In this document: piece after piece, positions 40,818 through 49,160 of the stretch
Layout: each line of letters begins with the position of its first letter
Numbering within the stretch: the first letter of the stretch is position 1
DNA from: Cupriavidus sp. D39
Lineage (GTDB): Bacteria > Pseudomonadota > Gammaproteobacteria > Burkholderiales > Burkholderiaceae
DNA: 64,000 bases
Assembly (NCBI RefSeq): GCF_026627925.1
Contig: NZ_JAPNLE010000009.1
Coordinates: 3,844,001 to 3,908,000, forward strand
Reading direction: 5' to 3'
Made by a program: the position numbers and the translations under genes
Notes under the pieces: model-generated
Database searches by the model: none
The model's input: only the letters and a program-made list of their open reading frames with translations
What the model was told of the DNA's origin: nothing

Positions 40818-41947
40818 CCCGCAATCTTCTCCCGGCCGGCATCGACGCCGCGCTGCGCGACACGCTGCTGGCACGCTATGGCGCCACCTTCGGCACCAGC
40901 GACAAGGCCTGGCGCGCGTGGGCGCGCGGCGATGCGCCCGCAGCGCTTGGCGATGCCGACGTGGTGCTGTTCGACGGCGAAGCCGACGAGGCCACGCTCG
41001 CACGCATTGCCGCCGCCGGCGCCATCGCCATCGAGAGCGACCGCGAAGGCGGACAGTGGAGCGACACCGTGCGCTCGCCGATGGGCACCTGGGTCTTCAG
41101 CGCGCATGCCGACGACGACACCGCGCATTCGCCGGCCTTCGTCGCCGTGCTACTCGCTTGCCTGGCGCTGCATTTCCCCGCGCACGATGCGCTCTGCCTG
41201 GCGCGCGCCTGGCAGCCGGGCTCGCTCGACTGGCCGGTGGGCTTCGCGCGCTTCCCGCAGGTGCGCCACGCCGCCCTGGTAGCGCCGGAGTTGCGTGCGG
41301 AGCCGTTTGCGCCATGCCCGCCGCTGGGTTTGTACGCGGTGGTGCCCAGCGCTGAATGGATCGAACGGCTGGTGCCGCTGGCGGTGCCCACCGTGCAGCT
41401 GCGCTTCAAGTCCGACGATGCACAGGCCGTGCGCAGCGAGATCGAGCGCGCCGCCAGGGCCGCGCGCGGCAGCGCCTCGCGCCTGTTCATCAACGACCAC
41501 TGGCGTGCCGCCATCGACTACCACGCCAGCCAGGGTGGCGACAGTGGCATCTACGGCATCCACCTCGGCCAGGAAGACCTTGATGAAGCCGACCTCGACG
41601 CGCTGCGCGCCTCGGGGCTGCGGCTTGGCGTGTCCACGCATGGCTATGCGGAGATGCTGCGCGTGGCGACCATCGGGCCGAGCTACCTGGCGCTGGGTGC
41701 GATCTTCCCGACCACCACCAAGGTCATGCCGACCGCGCCGCAGGGCTTGGGCCGCTTCCATGCCTACGTCAAGCTGATGCAGCCGGTGGTGCCCTCGCTG
41801 GTGGGCATCGGCGGTGTCGATGCGGCGCGGCTGCCGGAGGTGCTGGCTGTCGGCGTTGGCAGCGCCGCCGTGGTGCGGGCGATTACCGAGGCGGCCGATG
41901 TGCCGGCCGCGGTGGCGAATCTGGTGGGGATGTTTCCGGCGGCTTGA
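40814..41947 (+). CDS. thiE: Thiamine phosphate synthase with an extra N-terminal domain
   Basis: A 377-residue protein whose C-terminal ~205 residues are a ThiE barrel that couples HMP pyrophosphate to thiazole phosphate: FINDHWRAAIDY, YGIHLGQEDL, LGVSTHGYAEM, YLALGAIFPTTTK and VGIGGV. The first ~165 residues are not part of classical ThiE (about 210 residues). Their middle, SPMGTWVFSAHADDDTAHSPAFVAVLLACLAL, looks like a worn copy of the ThiD/ribokinase C-terminal HGTGCTLAAAI region, so the extension may be a degenerate kinase domain. That relation is my inference. A separate thiD is at 55.2 kb. Confidence 0.92.
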   Translation: MTRNLLPAGIDAALRDTLLARYGATFGTSDKAWRAWARGDAPAALGDADVVLFDGEADEATLARIAAAGAIAIESDREGGQWSDTVRSPMGTWVFSAHADDDTAHSPAFVAVLLACLALHFPAHDALCLARAWQPGSLDWPVGFARFPQVRHAALVAPELRAEPFAPCPPLGLYAVVPSAEWIERLVPLAVPTVQLRFKSDDAQAVRSEIERAARAARGSASRLFINDHWRAAIDYHASQGGDSGIYGIHLGQEDLDEADLDALRASGLRLGVSTHGYAEMLRVATIGPSYLALGAIFPTTTKVMPTAPQGLGRFHAYVKLMQPVVPSLVGIGGVDAARLPEVLAVGVGSAAVVRAITEAADVPAAVANLVGMFPAA

Positions 41948-42009
41948 TGTGCGTTGGGTGTGGCGTTGGCGCTCGAACGTCAAAAGGTCAAAAGCTTAAA
42001 GTCAAAGGC

Positions 42010-42045
42010 AGTTTCACCTCCCCTGCGGGGAGGCGACCTACTTTC
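42010..42045. repeat. Repeat R2, left fragment, interrupted by an IS element
   Basis: Carries the start of R2 (TTTCACCTCCCCTGCGGGG..GGCGACCTACTTTC) as at 28606, then stops at the IS boundary. The last eight bases CTACTTTC (42038-42045) are the target duplicated on the other side at 43621-43628. Confidence 0.93.
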
Positions 42046-42135
42046 CTCAACTTTAGACATTCAGGCCCGCTCAACGAGCGGGTTGGAAACGGATTCAAGA
42101 AATCGAAAAATGCTTGACATGGGGCAATGATCGTG

Positions 42136-42185
42136 TGGCCGCCGCGCTGCTTGCGCGGGTTTTAGCGCAAGCAGCGCGGCGGCCA
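42136..42185. terminator. 21-bp perfect hairpin in the IS leader
   Basis: Arms 42136-42156 and 42165-42185 are exact complements with an 8-base loop (GGGTTTTA). It lies between the IS left end and the transposase start. In other insertion sequences such a structure blocks transcription or translation entering from outside, keeping transposase expression low; that role is inferred here. Confidence 0.75.
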
Positions 42186-42219
42186 ATGAGGATCGTTTTC
42201 GGTCCTCTTGCGATTGCCC

Positions 42220-43506
42220 ATGTCTTTGTCCAACCGTGTACGACTGTGTCTGTCCGAATGGATCAACCTTCTGCTTCTGGCCGTGCCAATTCGCTCTCGC
42301 GGGAGCTTTGTCGAGCTGCTGTGCGGCTGTATGGTTTCGCCAGAAGGCTGGGTGACGCGCGCTATCAGCGCCATCGCGCGACGCAGGCACTGGACGACCT
42401 ACTACAAGCTTCTCGGGCGCGGCAGCTTGCGCACCGTGCGTTTGGCCCGCCAATTGTTCTTGCTGGTGCTCACAGTGCTGCCATGCGATGTGCTGACACT
42501 GGTCATCGACGATACGCTGGTGCCGCGCTCCTCGGAGCAGGCGCCCGGTTGCGCGTATCGCCACGACCACAGCCGCAAGATCAATCGGCCGCAATTCATA
42601 CGGGCCCAGTGCTGGGTTACGCTGGGCGTGAGCGCGCTGGGCAACGGCGGGGTCAACCTGGTGCTGCCAATTCTCTCGCGGCTGGTGCCAAACACCGGCA
42701 ACCGCAACAAGCTGAAAATCGCGCTGGTGCTGGTCCGCTCTCTGGCGGGCGTGGCCAACAAGCCGGTGCGCGTACTGTTCGATTCGTGGTTCATGCGCGC
42801 CCGCCTGGTATTGCCTTTGCTGCGCAGACAAATGCACGTGATTGGACAGGCGCGCATCGACACCGCGCTGTTTCTCGTGCCGCCACCGCCAACCACACCC
42901 AGACGTGGTCGCAAGCGCATCTATGGCGAGCGCCTGAACGCCGAGGCCATCGAAGCACTGCCCGCGATCGAACTGCGCATGCCGCTCTATGGCAAAGACC
43001 AGCAGGTTCGCCTGCGCTCTGCCGAGGCTCGCGCGCGCTTCCTCAAGGGCGCGTTGGTGCGTGCCGTCTGGTGCCAGTTCTTCGATGCGAAGAAACAGGC
43101 CTGGACCAAGCCCCGTCTGCTGCTCGCGAGCGAAACGGACTTGAGCGCCCAGGAGATCGTGCAGTTGTACGCGCGCCGCTGGGGCATAGAACCGCTGTTT
43201 CACAATCTCAAGCGCTGGTTCGGCGTGAGCAATCTCTGGCAGCAATCGCGCACCGTGCTGGAGTTGTGGATGCAAATTCGCTCGATGGCCTGGACTTTGA
43301 ACCAACTGCTGAGTCTGGTGCTTGTCGAGACCTTCCCGATGAACGCGGTCGCACCATGGCGCATGAATCAGCCCGTCACGGCCGGTCTGGTCACGCAGTG
43401 GCTGCGCATGGAATTTACCGGACTTGCGTTTCGCGATGGCCTGAATCGCAAGTCCCAGAAATTCCAGTGGCCAACGCCACGCAACGACACGCGACCGACC
43501 TCGTAG
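42220..43506 (+). CDS. IS4-family DDE transposase
   Basis: A 428-residue transposase. The catalytic acidic residues are Asp97 or 98 (LVIDDTLVP), Asp188 (VLFDSWFMR) and Glu324. The last lies in YARRWGIEPLFHNLK, which has exactly the Y-x2-R-x3-E-x6-K (YREK) signature of the IS4 family. The ATG at 42220 is chosen over a TTG four codons earlier. The frame is intact, in contrast to nine frameshifted housekeeping genes. Confidence 0.93.
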   Translation: MSLSNRVRLCLSEWINLLLLAVPIRSRGSFVELLCGCMVSPEGWVTRAISAIARRRHWTTYYKLLGRGSLRTVRLARQLFLLVLTVLPCDVLTLVIDDTLVPRSSEQAPGCAYRHDHSRKINRPQFIRAQCWVTLGVSALGNGGVNLVLPILSRLVPNTGNRNKLKIALVLVRSLAGVANKPVRVLFDSWFMRARLVLPLLRRQMHVIGQARIDTALFLVPPPPTTPRRGRKRIYGERLNAEAIEALPAIELRMPLYGKDQQVRLRSAEARARFLKGALVRAVWCQFFDAKKQAWTKPRLLLASETDLSAQEIVQLYARRWGIEPLFHNLKRWFGVSNLWQQSRTVLELWMQIRSMAWTLNQLLSLVLVETFPMNAVAPWRMNQPVTAGLVTQWLRMEFTGLAFRDGLNRKSQKFQWPTPRNDTRPTS

Positions 43507-43620
43507 GATTGCCCGCGCGCGCTTCTGACGGCGTCTCATCGCTGTTTCCATTGCCAAATCGCCTCGTTGACGACCACCTTCGCAGCCGGTGAGGCAGCCA
43601 TTCGCATGTCTAATGTTGAG

Positions 43621-43905
43621 CTACTTTCTTGTCTCGCCAAGAAAGTAGGCAAAGAAGGCGACCCGGATGCGGCGAAAGACTCCTCGTCGTCAGTCCAAAA
43701 GAGCGGCCGGAGGCCAAACTCGCATCGCCTTAAGGCGATACTCAAACATGGCCTCCTCTTTTCCGCTCTTTTGGCCTGCCGACGAGGCGCCGCATAACGG
43801 GAGATTCAAACCTTCACGGCTCGCTTCGCATCGCGCGTGGGTGATTTCCGCCTGGGGGCGGAAATCACGGCTACACCGAGTGATGCTTTTACTACCGCCG
43901 GTTGG
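43621..43905. repeat. Repeat R2, right fragment
   Basis: Begins with the duplicated CTACTTTC and then follows the 28.6 kb copy through CTTGTCTCGCCAAGAAAGTAGG, GCGACCCGGATGCGGCGAAAG, CGACGAGGCGCCGCATAACG and the TCACGGCTAC end. Several compensating changes keep the stems, for example GGGACCC/GGGTCCC in one copy and GGAGGCC/GGCCTCC in the other. Confidence 0.92.
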
Positions 43906-43970
43906 CTCCCTCTCCCACTTGTGGGGGAGGGGCCGGGGAGAGGGCGCGAGCCTGAGCTTGCCACCACCGC
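43906..43970. repeat. Dispersed repeat R1, partial copy c
   Basis: Only the first hairpin of R1 (CTCCCTCTCCCACTTGTGGG and GGCCGGGGAGAGGGCG) is present. It ends 10 bases before the acetyltransferase start codon, so that gene's promoter or ribosome site must lie within repeat DNA. As at 28.9 kb, R1 directly follows R2. Confidence 0.85.
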
Positions 43971-43980
43971 ACAAACTCCC

Positions 43981-44490
43981 ATGCCATCTCCAGTCATCCG
44001 CCTCGCCACCACTGCAGACGTACCCATCCTTGCTGCCATCGAACGCGCGGCCGCCACGCTATTTCCCGAATCCGACTTGCCGGCAGCGCTGCGCGAGCAA
44101 GTCACCCCCATCGAAGACCTGCAATGCGCGCAGCGCGAGCGCCGCTTGTGGGTGGCGATTGCCGACGATGGCGCAACCGCCGGCTTCGCGCTGGCCAGCG
44201 TGCAGGGACAGAATGCGTATCTCGACGAAATGGACGTCCATCCCGCCCATGCCCGCCGCGGCATTGGCCGCGCGCTAGTGGACACCGTAGCGGACAACGC
44301 GCGCCGGCAGGGGTTGCAGTCGCTGAATCTCACCACCTTCGGCCACCTGCCGTGGAATGCGCCGTTTTACGCGCGCCTTGGCTTTCGCCGGCTCGGCGAC
44401 GCGGATCTGTGCCCCGAACTGGCTGCTGCATTGGCGCGCGAAGCGCAGCTTGGTTTGCGGCAACGCATCGCCATGCGCCTGGTGCTGTAG
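43981..44490 (+). CDS. GNAT-family N-acetyltransferase
   Basis: A 169-residue GNAT protein. Acetyl-CoA binding motif A is YLDEMDVHPAHARRGIGRALVD (R/Q-x2-G-x-G/A), and the C-terminal WNAPFYARLGFRRLGDADLCPEL is motif B. The ATG at 43981 begins the conserved domain; an open frame continues upstream only through repeat DNA. The acceptor substrate cannot be predicted. Confidence 0.85.
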   Translation: MPSPVIRLATTADVPILAAIERAAATLFPESDLPAALREQVTPIEDLQCAQRERRLWVAIADDGATAGFALASVQGQNAYLDEMDVHPAHARRGIGRALVDTVADNARRQGLQSLNLTTFGHLPWNAPFYARLGFRRLGDADLCPELAAALAREAQLGLRQRIAMRLVL

Positions 44491-44538
44491 GCGCTGCACT
44501 GCGTTACGATAGTGGCGTGCCCTCCACCGGCGAACCCC

Positions 44539-45315
44539 ATGATCTCGTCCCAGTTCATCAGCCGCGTCACCCTGCGGCGCGACATCGTAGACAGCTTCGA
44601 GCGCTATCCGTTCAGCCTGCCCGCGGTGCGCACGCTCGACGCGATGGAGATGCACCCCAAGGTCACCTTCTTGGTCGGCGAGAACGGCTCGGGCAAGTCC
44701 ACACTGATGGAGGCCATCGCCGTGGCCATGGGCTACAACGCCGAGGGCGGCTCGCGCAATTTCAGCTTCGGCACGCGCCGCTCGCATTCGGAACTGCACG
44801 AATACCTGCGCGTCGCACGCGGCTTCAAGCGGCCGCGCGATGGCTTCTTCCTGCGCGCGGAGAGCTTCTTCAACGTGGCCACGGAAATCGAGCGCCTGGA
44901 CCAGGAGCCGGCCTTCAGCCCGCCCGTCATCCACGCCTATGGCGGGCGCTCGCTGCACGAGCAATCGCATGGCGAATCGTTTCTCGCGCTGATGATGCAT
45001 CGCTTCGGCGGCAACGGGCTCTACCTGCTCGACGAGCCCGAGGCGGCGCTGTCGCCGCAGCGGCAGCTGGCGGTGCTGTCGCGCATCCACGATCTGGTGG
45101 AAGACGGCTCGCAGTTCATCATCGCCACACACTCGCCGATCCTGATGGCCTATCCCGATGCGTGGATCTACAATTGCTCGCCGGACGGCGTGGCGCGAAT
45201 CGACTATCAGGACACCGAGCACTTCCGCGTGACGCGCGATTTCCTGGCCAATCCTGAGCGGATGCTGTGCGTGCTGCTCGATGGTGAGCAGGGCGAAGCG
45301 AGAGAGCCGATCTGA
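44539..45315 (+). CDS. AAA-type ATPase with ABC-like signature
   Basis: A 258-residue single-domain ATPase: Walker A GENGSGKSTLMEA (about residues 48-60), an ABC-like signature region LHEQSHGESFLALMM, Walker B GLYLLDEPEAALSPQR and a switch histidine in IIATHSPILM. Similar short ATPases are widespread without assigned function; some relatives act with nucleases in defence, but no nuclease is adjacent. The gene next to it starts directly after its stop. Confidence 0.83.
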   Translation: MISSQFISRVTLRRDIVDSFERYPFSLPAVRTLDAMEMHPKVTFLVGENGSGKSTLMEAIAVAMGYNAEGGSRNFSFGTRRSHSELHEYLRVARGFKRPRDGFFLRAESFFNVATEIERLDQEPAFSPPVIHAYGGRSLHEQSHGESFLALMMHRFGGNGLYLLDEPEAALSPQRQLAVLSRIHDLVEDGSQFIIATHSPILMAYPDAWIYNCSPDGVARIDYQDTEHFRVTRDFLANPERMLCVLLDGEQGEAREPI

Positions 45316-45633
45316 ATGCTTCGCTGTCCCACGCTGATCGCTTCCTTGTTGATGCTGCTCGTCACATTCAGTGCAGGGGATGCGCACTGGATGGACGACG
45401 CTGGATTTCTCGACCGCGCGATGCAGGGCGGCGCCGTTGTCTGGATCTTCCTGTTTTGCTTCCTGGCCTACATTCCGCTGCTGGTGCTGGCTGCCAGCTA
45501 TGCGCTGCGGGATCTGATGGCGCTCTACCTCTATAGGAACCGGCGCGCAGTCATCCGCCTGTTCTTGTTTGCCGTCATTCCATCCATTGCGCTTTACCGC
45601 TTCAATGCCTGGTTCATCCGGGAGATTCTGTAA
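45316..45633 (+). CDS. Small membrane protein of unknown function
   Basis: A 105-residue protein beginning at the base after the AAA ATPase stop codon. Residues 5-22 could be a signal or first membrane helix, about 41-63 is a strong membrane helix, and about 80-95 may be a third. No family is recognised. Coupling with the ATPase suggests they are made together. It is converged upon by the sigma-54 regulator gene. Confidence 0.6.
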   Translation: MLRCPTLIASLLMLLVTFSAGDAHWMDDAGFLDRAMQGGAVVWIFLFCFLAYIPLLVLAASYALRDLMALYLYRNRRAVIRLFLFAVIPSIALYRFNAWFIREIL

Positions 45634-45652
45634 GCCACGCAATCGTTCGTGC

Positions 45653-47410
45653 TCAGCCGCGCGCGCCGCGCTCCAGGAGCTTGTACAGATGCGAGCGTGA
45701 AATGCGCAGTTGCTCCGCCGCACGCTTCTTGTTGCCGCCGTGCCGTGCGATGGCCTGCAGCACGGCCTCGTACGCTACCTCCCGCAGGTCCGCCGACGAT
45801 GCGGCGCCCACATCGAGCGCGGCGTCGTCCGACGCATCGTCCAGTGCCGCGCCAAACGGCAACGCCGGCTCGCTCACGCTGAACGCCGCCGCGCTTTCCT
45901 CGCCCCGCGCGAAATCCGCCGCGCGCAGCACGCGGCCGTCGCAGAACACCAGCGCTTCCTCGATCTTCTGCCTGAGCTGGCGCACATTGCCCGGCCACCG
46001 CCGCTCGGCCAGATAGCGCGGCACCTCGGACGCCACCTCCGGCACCGGCACCTGGTTGCGCGCGCAGAAGCCGCGCACGAAATGGGTCAGCAGGGCAGGG
46101 ATGTCCTCGCGCCGCTGGCCCAGCGCGGGAATGCGCAGCACCACGCCGCTCAGGCGGTAGTACAGGTCCAGGCGGAAGCGCCCACCGTCGATCAGCGCCT
46201 GGATGTCGCGGTTGGTCGCCGCCACCAGACGGAAGTCCACGCGCTGCGCCTGCCGGCTGCCCAGCCGCTCCACCATATGGTCTTCCAGCACGCGCAGCAG
46301 CTTGACCTGCATCTCCATCGGGATATCGGCGACTTCGTCGAGGAACAGCGTGCCGCCCGCGGCCTGCTCCAGCTTGCCGGCCTGGCCGCCGCGCTGGCTG
46401 CCGGTGAAGGCGCCGGCCACATGCCCGAACAGTTCGGACTCGATCAGCGTGGCGGGCAGCGCGGCCAGGTTCAGGCTGACCAGCGGCTTGCCCTCGGCCG
46501 CGCGGCTGGCGCCGTGGATGGCGCGCGCCACCAGTTCCTTGCCGGTGCCGCTTTCGCCGAGGATCAGCACCGGCACGTCCAGGCGTGCCACGGTGTCGAT
46601 CTCGCGGCGCAGGCGTTGCATCGGCGCGCTGTCGCCGATCAGCAGGCCGGGGCCCGGGCTCGCTTGCTGCTCGCGCAACGCGTCCAGCTCGCGCTGTGTT
46701 TGCGCCAGTTGCGAGCGCAGCTGCGTCATCTCGCGATGCATGCGGCCGATGGCTTCGGGCTCCTTGAAGAGGATCTGGCCGATGGCGCCGACCACCTCGC
46801 CGCCCGCGCTGATCGGGATGCGGTTCACCACGCGCGTCACGCCGTTCATCTCCTGCAGCTGCCCGATCTCTGCCTTGCCGCTGGCGGCCACCTGCGCGAG
46901 GCGCGAATTGGGAATGACGTCTACCGCGGGCCGGCCCGTGCCCTCACCGGTGCGCAGGCCGAGGAATTTCTCGTGCACCGGGCTGATGAAGCGCATGTTG
47001 CCGGCGCGGTCCGCCACGGTGATGGCCTGGTAGGGGTTGGTGATGAAGTGATCGAGGATCGCGCCGGCAAAGGGCACCGCGCCCAGGAAGTCGAACAGGG
47101 CAGCGTCGCGCTCGGCCGGGCGCAACAGGATGACCTGCCGCGCGCGGTCCCGAAGGCGCATGGCGATGAAGCGGCGCGCGGGCTTGCCGCCGGCGCCGGG
47201 CAGGCTGCACTCGAACAGGCGGCCGGCATCCTGGTGGAGATCGTCGTCACTGGCGAGTTGCGCGGTGGCGGCCAGTGCGGCGGTCGCCAGCGAGGCGTCG
47301 GCGGCCAGGCCCAGGCTGGCGAGTACGTCTCCCGCGTGGCTGGCGACCAGCACGCCGAGGCTGTCTTCAGTGCCGGGGAAAGTGTCTTCGGGTGTCGCTG
47401 CTGACGACAT
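45653..47410 (-). CDS. Sigma-54-dependent activator with PAS sensor (Fis-type HTH)
   Basis: A 585-residue enhancer-binding protein. The N-terminus has a PAS domain (about 125-240, [25 protein letters not shown]) and a coiled-coil linker. The AAA+ domain (about 260-490) has Walker [16 protein letters not shown], the sigma-54 loop GAFTGS (GAFTGA in most members), and Walker [13 protein letters not shown]. The Fis-like HTH at the end reads [23 protein letters not shown]. It is divergent from the carboxylase operon, which has a sigma-54 promoter, and repeats of GTGTC/GACAC lie between them. Serine for alanine at the end of the GAFTGA loop is uncommon. Confidence 0.92.
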   Translation of the reverse strand: MSSAATPEDTFPGTEDSLGVLVASHAGDVLASLGLAADASLATAALAATAQLASDDDLHQDAGRLFECSLPGAGGKPARRFIAMRLRDRARQVILLRPAERDAALFDFLGAVPFAGAILDHFITNPYQAITVADRAGNMRFISPVHEKFLGLRTGEGTGRPAVDVIPNSRLAQVAASGKAEIGQLQEMNGVTRVVNRIPISAGGEVVGAIGQILFKEPEAIGRMHREMTQLRSQLAQTQRELDALREQQASPGPGLLIGDSAPMQRLRREIDTVARLDVPVLILGESGTGKELVARAIHGASRAAEGKPLVSLNLAALPATLIESELFGHVAGAFTGSQRGGQAGKLEQAAGGTLFLDEVADIPMEMQVKLLRVLEDHMVERLGSRQAQRVDFRLVAATNRDIQALIDGGRFRLDLYYRLSGVVLRIPALGQRREDIPALLTHFVRGFCARNQVPVPEVASEVPRYLAERRWPGNVRQLRQKIEEALVFCDGRVLRAADFARGEESAAAFSVSEPALPFGAALDDASDDAALDVGAASSADLREVAYEAVLQAIARHGGNKKRAAEQLRISRSHLYKLLERGARG

Positions 47411-47413
47411 GCC

Positions 47414-47455
47414 GTGTCTCCATAGTGGACACTCTGGTGTCCTTATTGCGAACAC
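47414..47455. promoter_or_regulatory. Probable enhancer (upstream activating sequence) for the sigma-54 activator
   Basis: Four spaced half sites make overlapping palindromes: GTGTC (47414), GGACAC (47427), GTGTCC (47437) and GAACAC (47450). The central one, GGACAC-TCTG-GTGTCC (47427-47442), is perfect. The array centres ~80 bases upstream of the -24/-12 promoter, a normal enhancer distance, and lies immediately before the regulator's own start codon, so it may also mediate autoregulation. Confidence 0.7.
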
Positions 47456-47504
47456 AATATCAGCGGGCAATAAAAAGAACAATGAAATCAAGGGCTGGCG
47501 CGCC

Positions 47505-47520
47505 TGGCACGTTTGCTGCA
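47505..47520 (+). promoter_or_regulatory. Sigma-54 (-24/-12) promoter of the acyl-CoA carboxylase operon
   Basis: TGGCACG-TTTG-CTGCA: the GG and GC are separated by exactly ten bases and the sequence differs from the TGGCACG-N4-TTGCW consensus at one position. Transcription would start near 47531, 34 bases ahead of the first start codon. Confidence 0.85.
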
Positions 47521-47564
47521 CTGAGAGAGCCTACGCACATAACGACAGCACTAAGGAGACCGAC

Positions 47565-49112
47565 GTGTCCTGGCAGCCCGAAATCGATGAACTGGCCTAT
47601 CGCAAGCAACTCGCCGCTCAGCTCGGCGGCCCCGACAAGGTCAAGCGCCACAAGGACGCCGGCAAGCTGACCGTGCGCGAGCGCATCGACGCGATCGCCG
47701 ATGCTGCCTCCTTCCGCGAGGTGGGCGCGCTCACCGGCAGCGGCCAGTACGACAGCAACGGCCGCCTGGTGGGCCTCACGCCCGCCAACCTGGTGATGGG
47801 TCGCGCCAAGCTGGACGGCCGCCCGGTGGTGCTGGTGGGCGACGACTTCACCGTGCGTGGCGGCGCCAACGACGGCGCGGTCGGAGAGAAGCTGATCCAC
47901 GCCGAGAAGATGGCGCACGACCTGCGCCTGCCCATGGTGCGGCTGGTGGATGGCACCGGCGGTGGCGGCTCGGTGCGCAATATCGAGAACAAGGGCTATA
48001 CCAACATCCCCACCATGAAGGTCTGGCAGCACGTGGTGGAGAACATGTCGCTGGTGCCGGTGGTGTCGCTGGCGCTGGGCTCGGTGGCCGGCATGGGCGC
48101 GGCGCGCGTCGCCGCGAGCCACTACTCGGTGATGGTCAAGGGCACCGCGCAGCTGTTCAACGCCGGCCCGCCGGTGGTGGCGCGCATCGGCCAGGTGCTG
48201 GAGAAGAACGAACTCGGCGGCAGCCAGATCCATACGCGCAACGGCGTGGTCGATGATGAAGTGGCGAGCGAGGAAGAAGCCTTCGCGCGGGCGCGCCGCT
48301 TCCTGTCCTACCTGCCGGGCTCGGTGCATGAATTGCCGCCGCGCATCGAACCCACCGACGATCCCTCGCGCCGCGACGAATGGCTGCTGTCGGCGATCCC
48401 GCGCGACAGCCGCTCCGTCTACAAGGTGCGCCCCATTGTCGAGGCGCTGGTGGACCAGGGCTCCTTCTTCGAGATGGGCCGCCACTGGGGCCGCGCCATC
48501 GTGACCGGGCTGGCCCGGGTGGATGGCTGGCCGGTGGCGGTGGTGGCGAGCGATCCGTATCACTACGGCGGCGGCTGGGACGGCCCCACCGCGGAGAAGT
48601 TCATCCGCTTCGTGGACCTGGCCGAAGCCTTCCACCTGCCGGTGATCAATATGGTCGATATCGCCGGCTTCCAGATCGGCCTGGAAGCCGAGAAGGCCGG
48701 CACCATGCGCTACGGCGTGCGCGCGCTGGCCGCGGTGTACCAGGCCACCACGCCGTGGTGCTCCGTGATCCTGCGCCGCGCTTATGGCGTGGCGGCGGCG
48801 GGGCACCAGCATATGGGGCGCTTCAACTTCCGCTATACGTGGCCGTCCGGCAACTGGGGCTCGCTGCCGATCGAGGGCGGGCTGGAAGTCGCCTACAAGG
48901 CCGAGATCGAAGGCGCCGACGACCCCGTGCAAAAGCGCGCCGAGATCGAGCAGCGCGTGCGCAGCCTTACCTCGCCGTTCCGCAGCGCCGAAGCCTTCGT
49001 GGTGGAAGACATCATCGACCCGCGCGACACGCGCTCGCTGCTGTGCGAGTTCGCCAACCTGGCGGCGCCGCTGCGCGAGCCGGGCGTGCGCAAGTTCGGC
49101 ATCCGGCCCTGA
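47565..49112 (+). CDS. Acyl-CoA carboxylase, carboxyltransferase subunit
   Basis: A 515-residue single-chain carboxyltransferase of the PccB/MccB type with two crotonase-fold halves. Segments include GDDFTVRGGANDGAVGEKLIHAEKMA, SVAGMGAARVAASHYSVMVKGTAQLFNAGPPVV and, in the second half, MVDIAGFQIGLEAEKAGTMRYGVRALAAVYQATTPW. It transfers carboxyl from biotin to an acyl-CoA. The start is GTG at 47565 with AAGGAGA seven bases upstream. It is the first gene of a sigma-54 operon that also encodes biotin carboxylase and biotin carrier. Acyl-CoA specificity (acetyl, propionyl, methylcrotonyl or other) cannot be decided from sequence alone. Confidence 0.9.
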   Translation: MSWQPEIDELAYRKQLAAQLGGPDKVKRHKDAGKLTVRERIDAIADAASFREVGALTGSGQYDSNGRLVGLTPANLVMGRAKLDGRPVVLVGDDFTVRGGANDGAVGEKLIHAEKMAHDLRLPMVRLVDGTGGGGSVRNIENKGYTNIPTMKVWQHVVENMSLVPVVSLALGSVAGMGAARVAASHYSVMVKGTAQLFNAGPPVVARIGQVLEKNELGGSQIHTRNGVVDDEVASEEEAFARARRFLSYLPGSVHELPPRIEPTDDPSRRDEWLLSAIPRDSRSVYKVRPIVEALVDQGSFFEMGRHWGRAIVTGLARVDGWPVAVVASDPYHYGGGWDGPTAEKFIRFVDLAEAFHLPVINMVDIAGFQIGLEAEKAGTMRYGVRALAAVYQATTPWCSVILRRAYGVAAAGHQHMGRFNFRYTWPSGNWGSLPIEGGLEVAYKAEIEGADDPVQKRAEIEQRVRSLTSPFRSAEAFVVEDIIDPRDTRSLLCEFANLAAPLREPGVRKFGIRP

Positions 49113-49160
49113 GACGGGAAAGCGCCAAAAACCAGACACAAACGATCAATGGAGACAGCC

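Larger units (their letters stand above)
42046..43620 (+). mobile_element. Complete IS4-family insertion sequence, 1575 bp
   Basis: The boundaries are fixed by the uninterrupted R2 copy at 28.6 kb. The ends are inverted repeats: CTCAACTTTAGACATTC on the left and its near complement GCATGTCTAATGTTGAG on the right (15 of 17 match). Flanking direct repeats CTACTTTC (42038-42045 and 43621-43628) are the 8-bp target duplication. Inside are a 21-bp perfect hairpin and one intact transposase. Eight-base duplication and the YREK transposase fit IS4. Undamaged ends, duplication and gene suggest a recent insertion, and the element may still be mobile. Confidence 0.95.
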
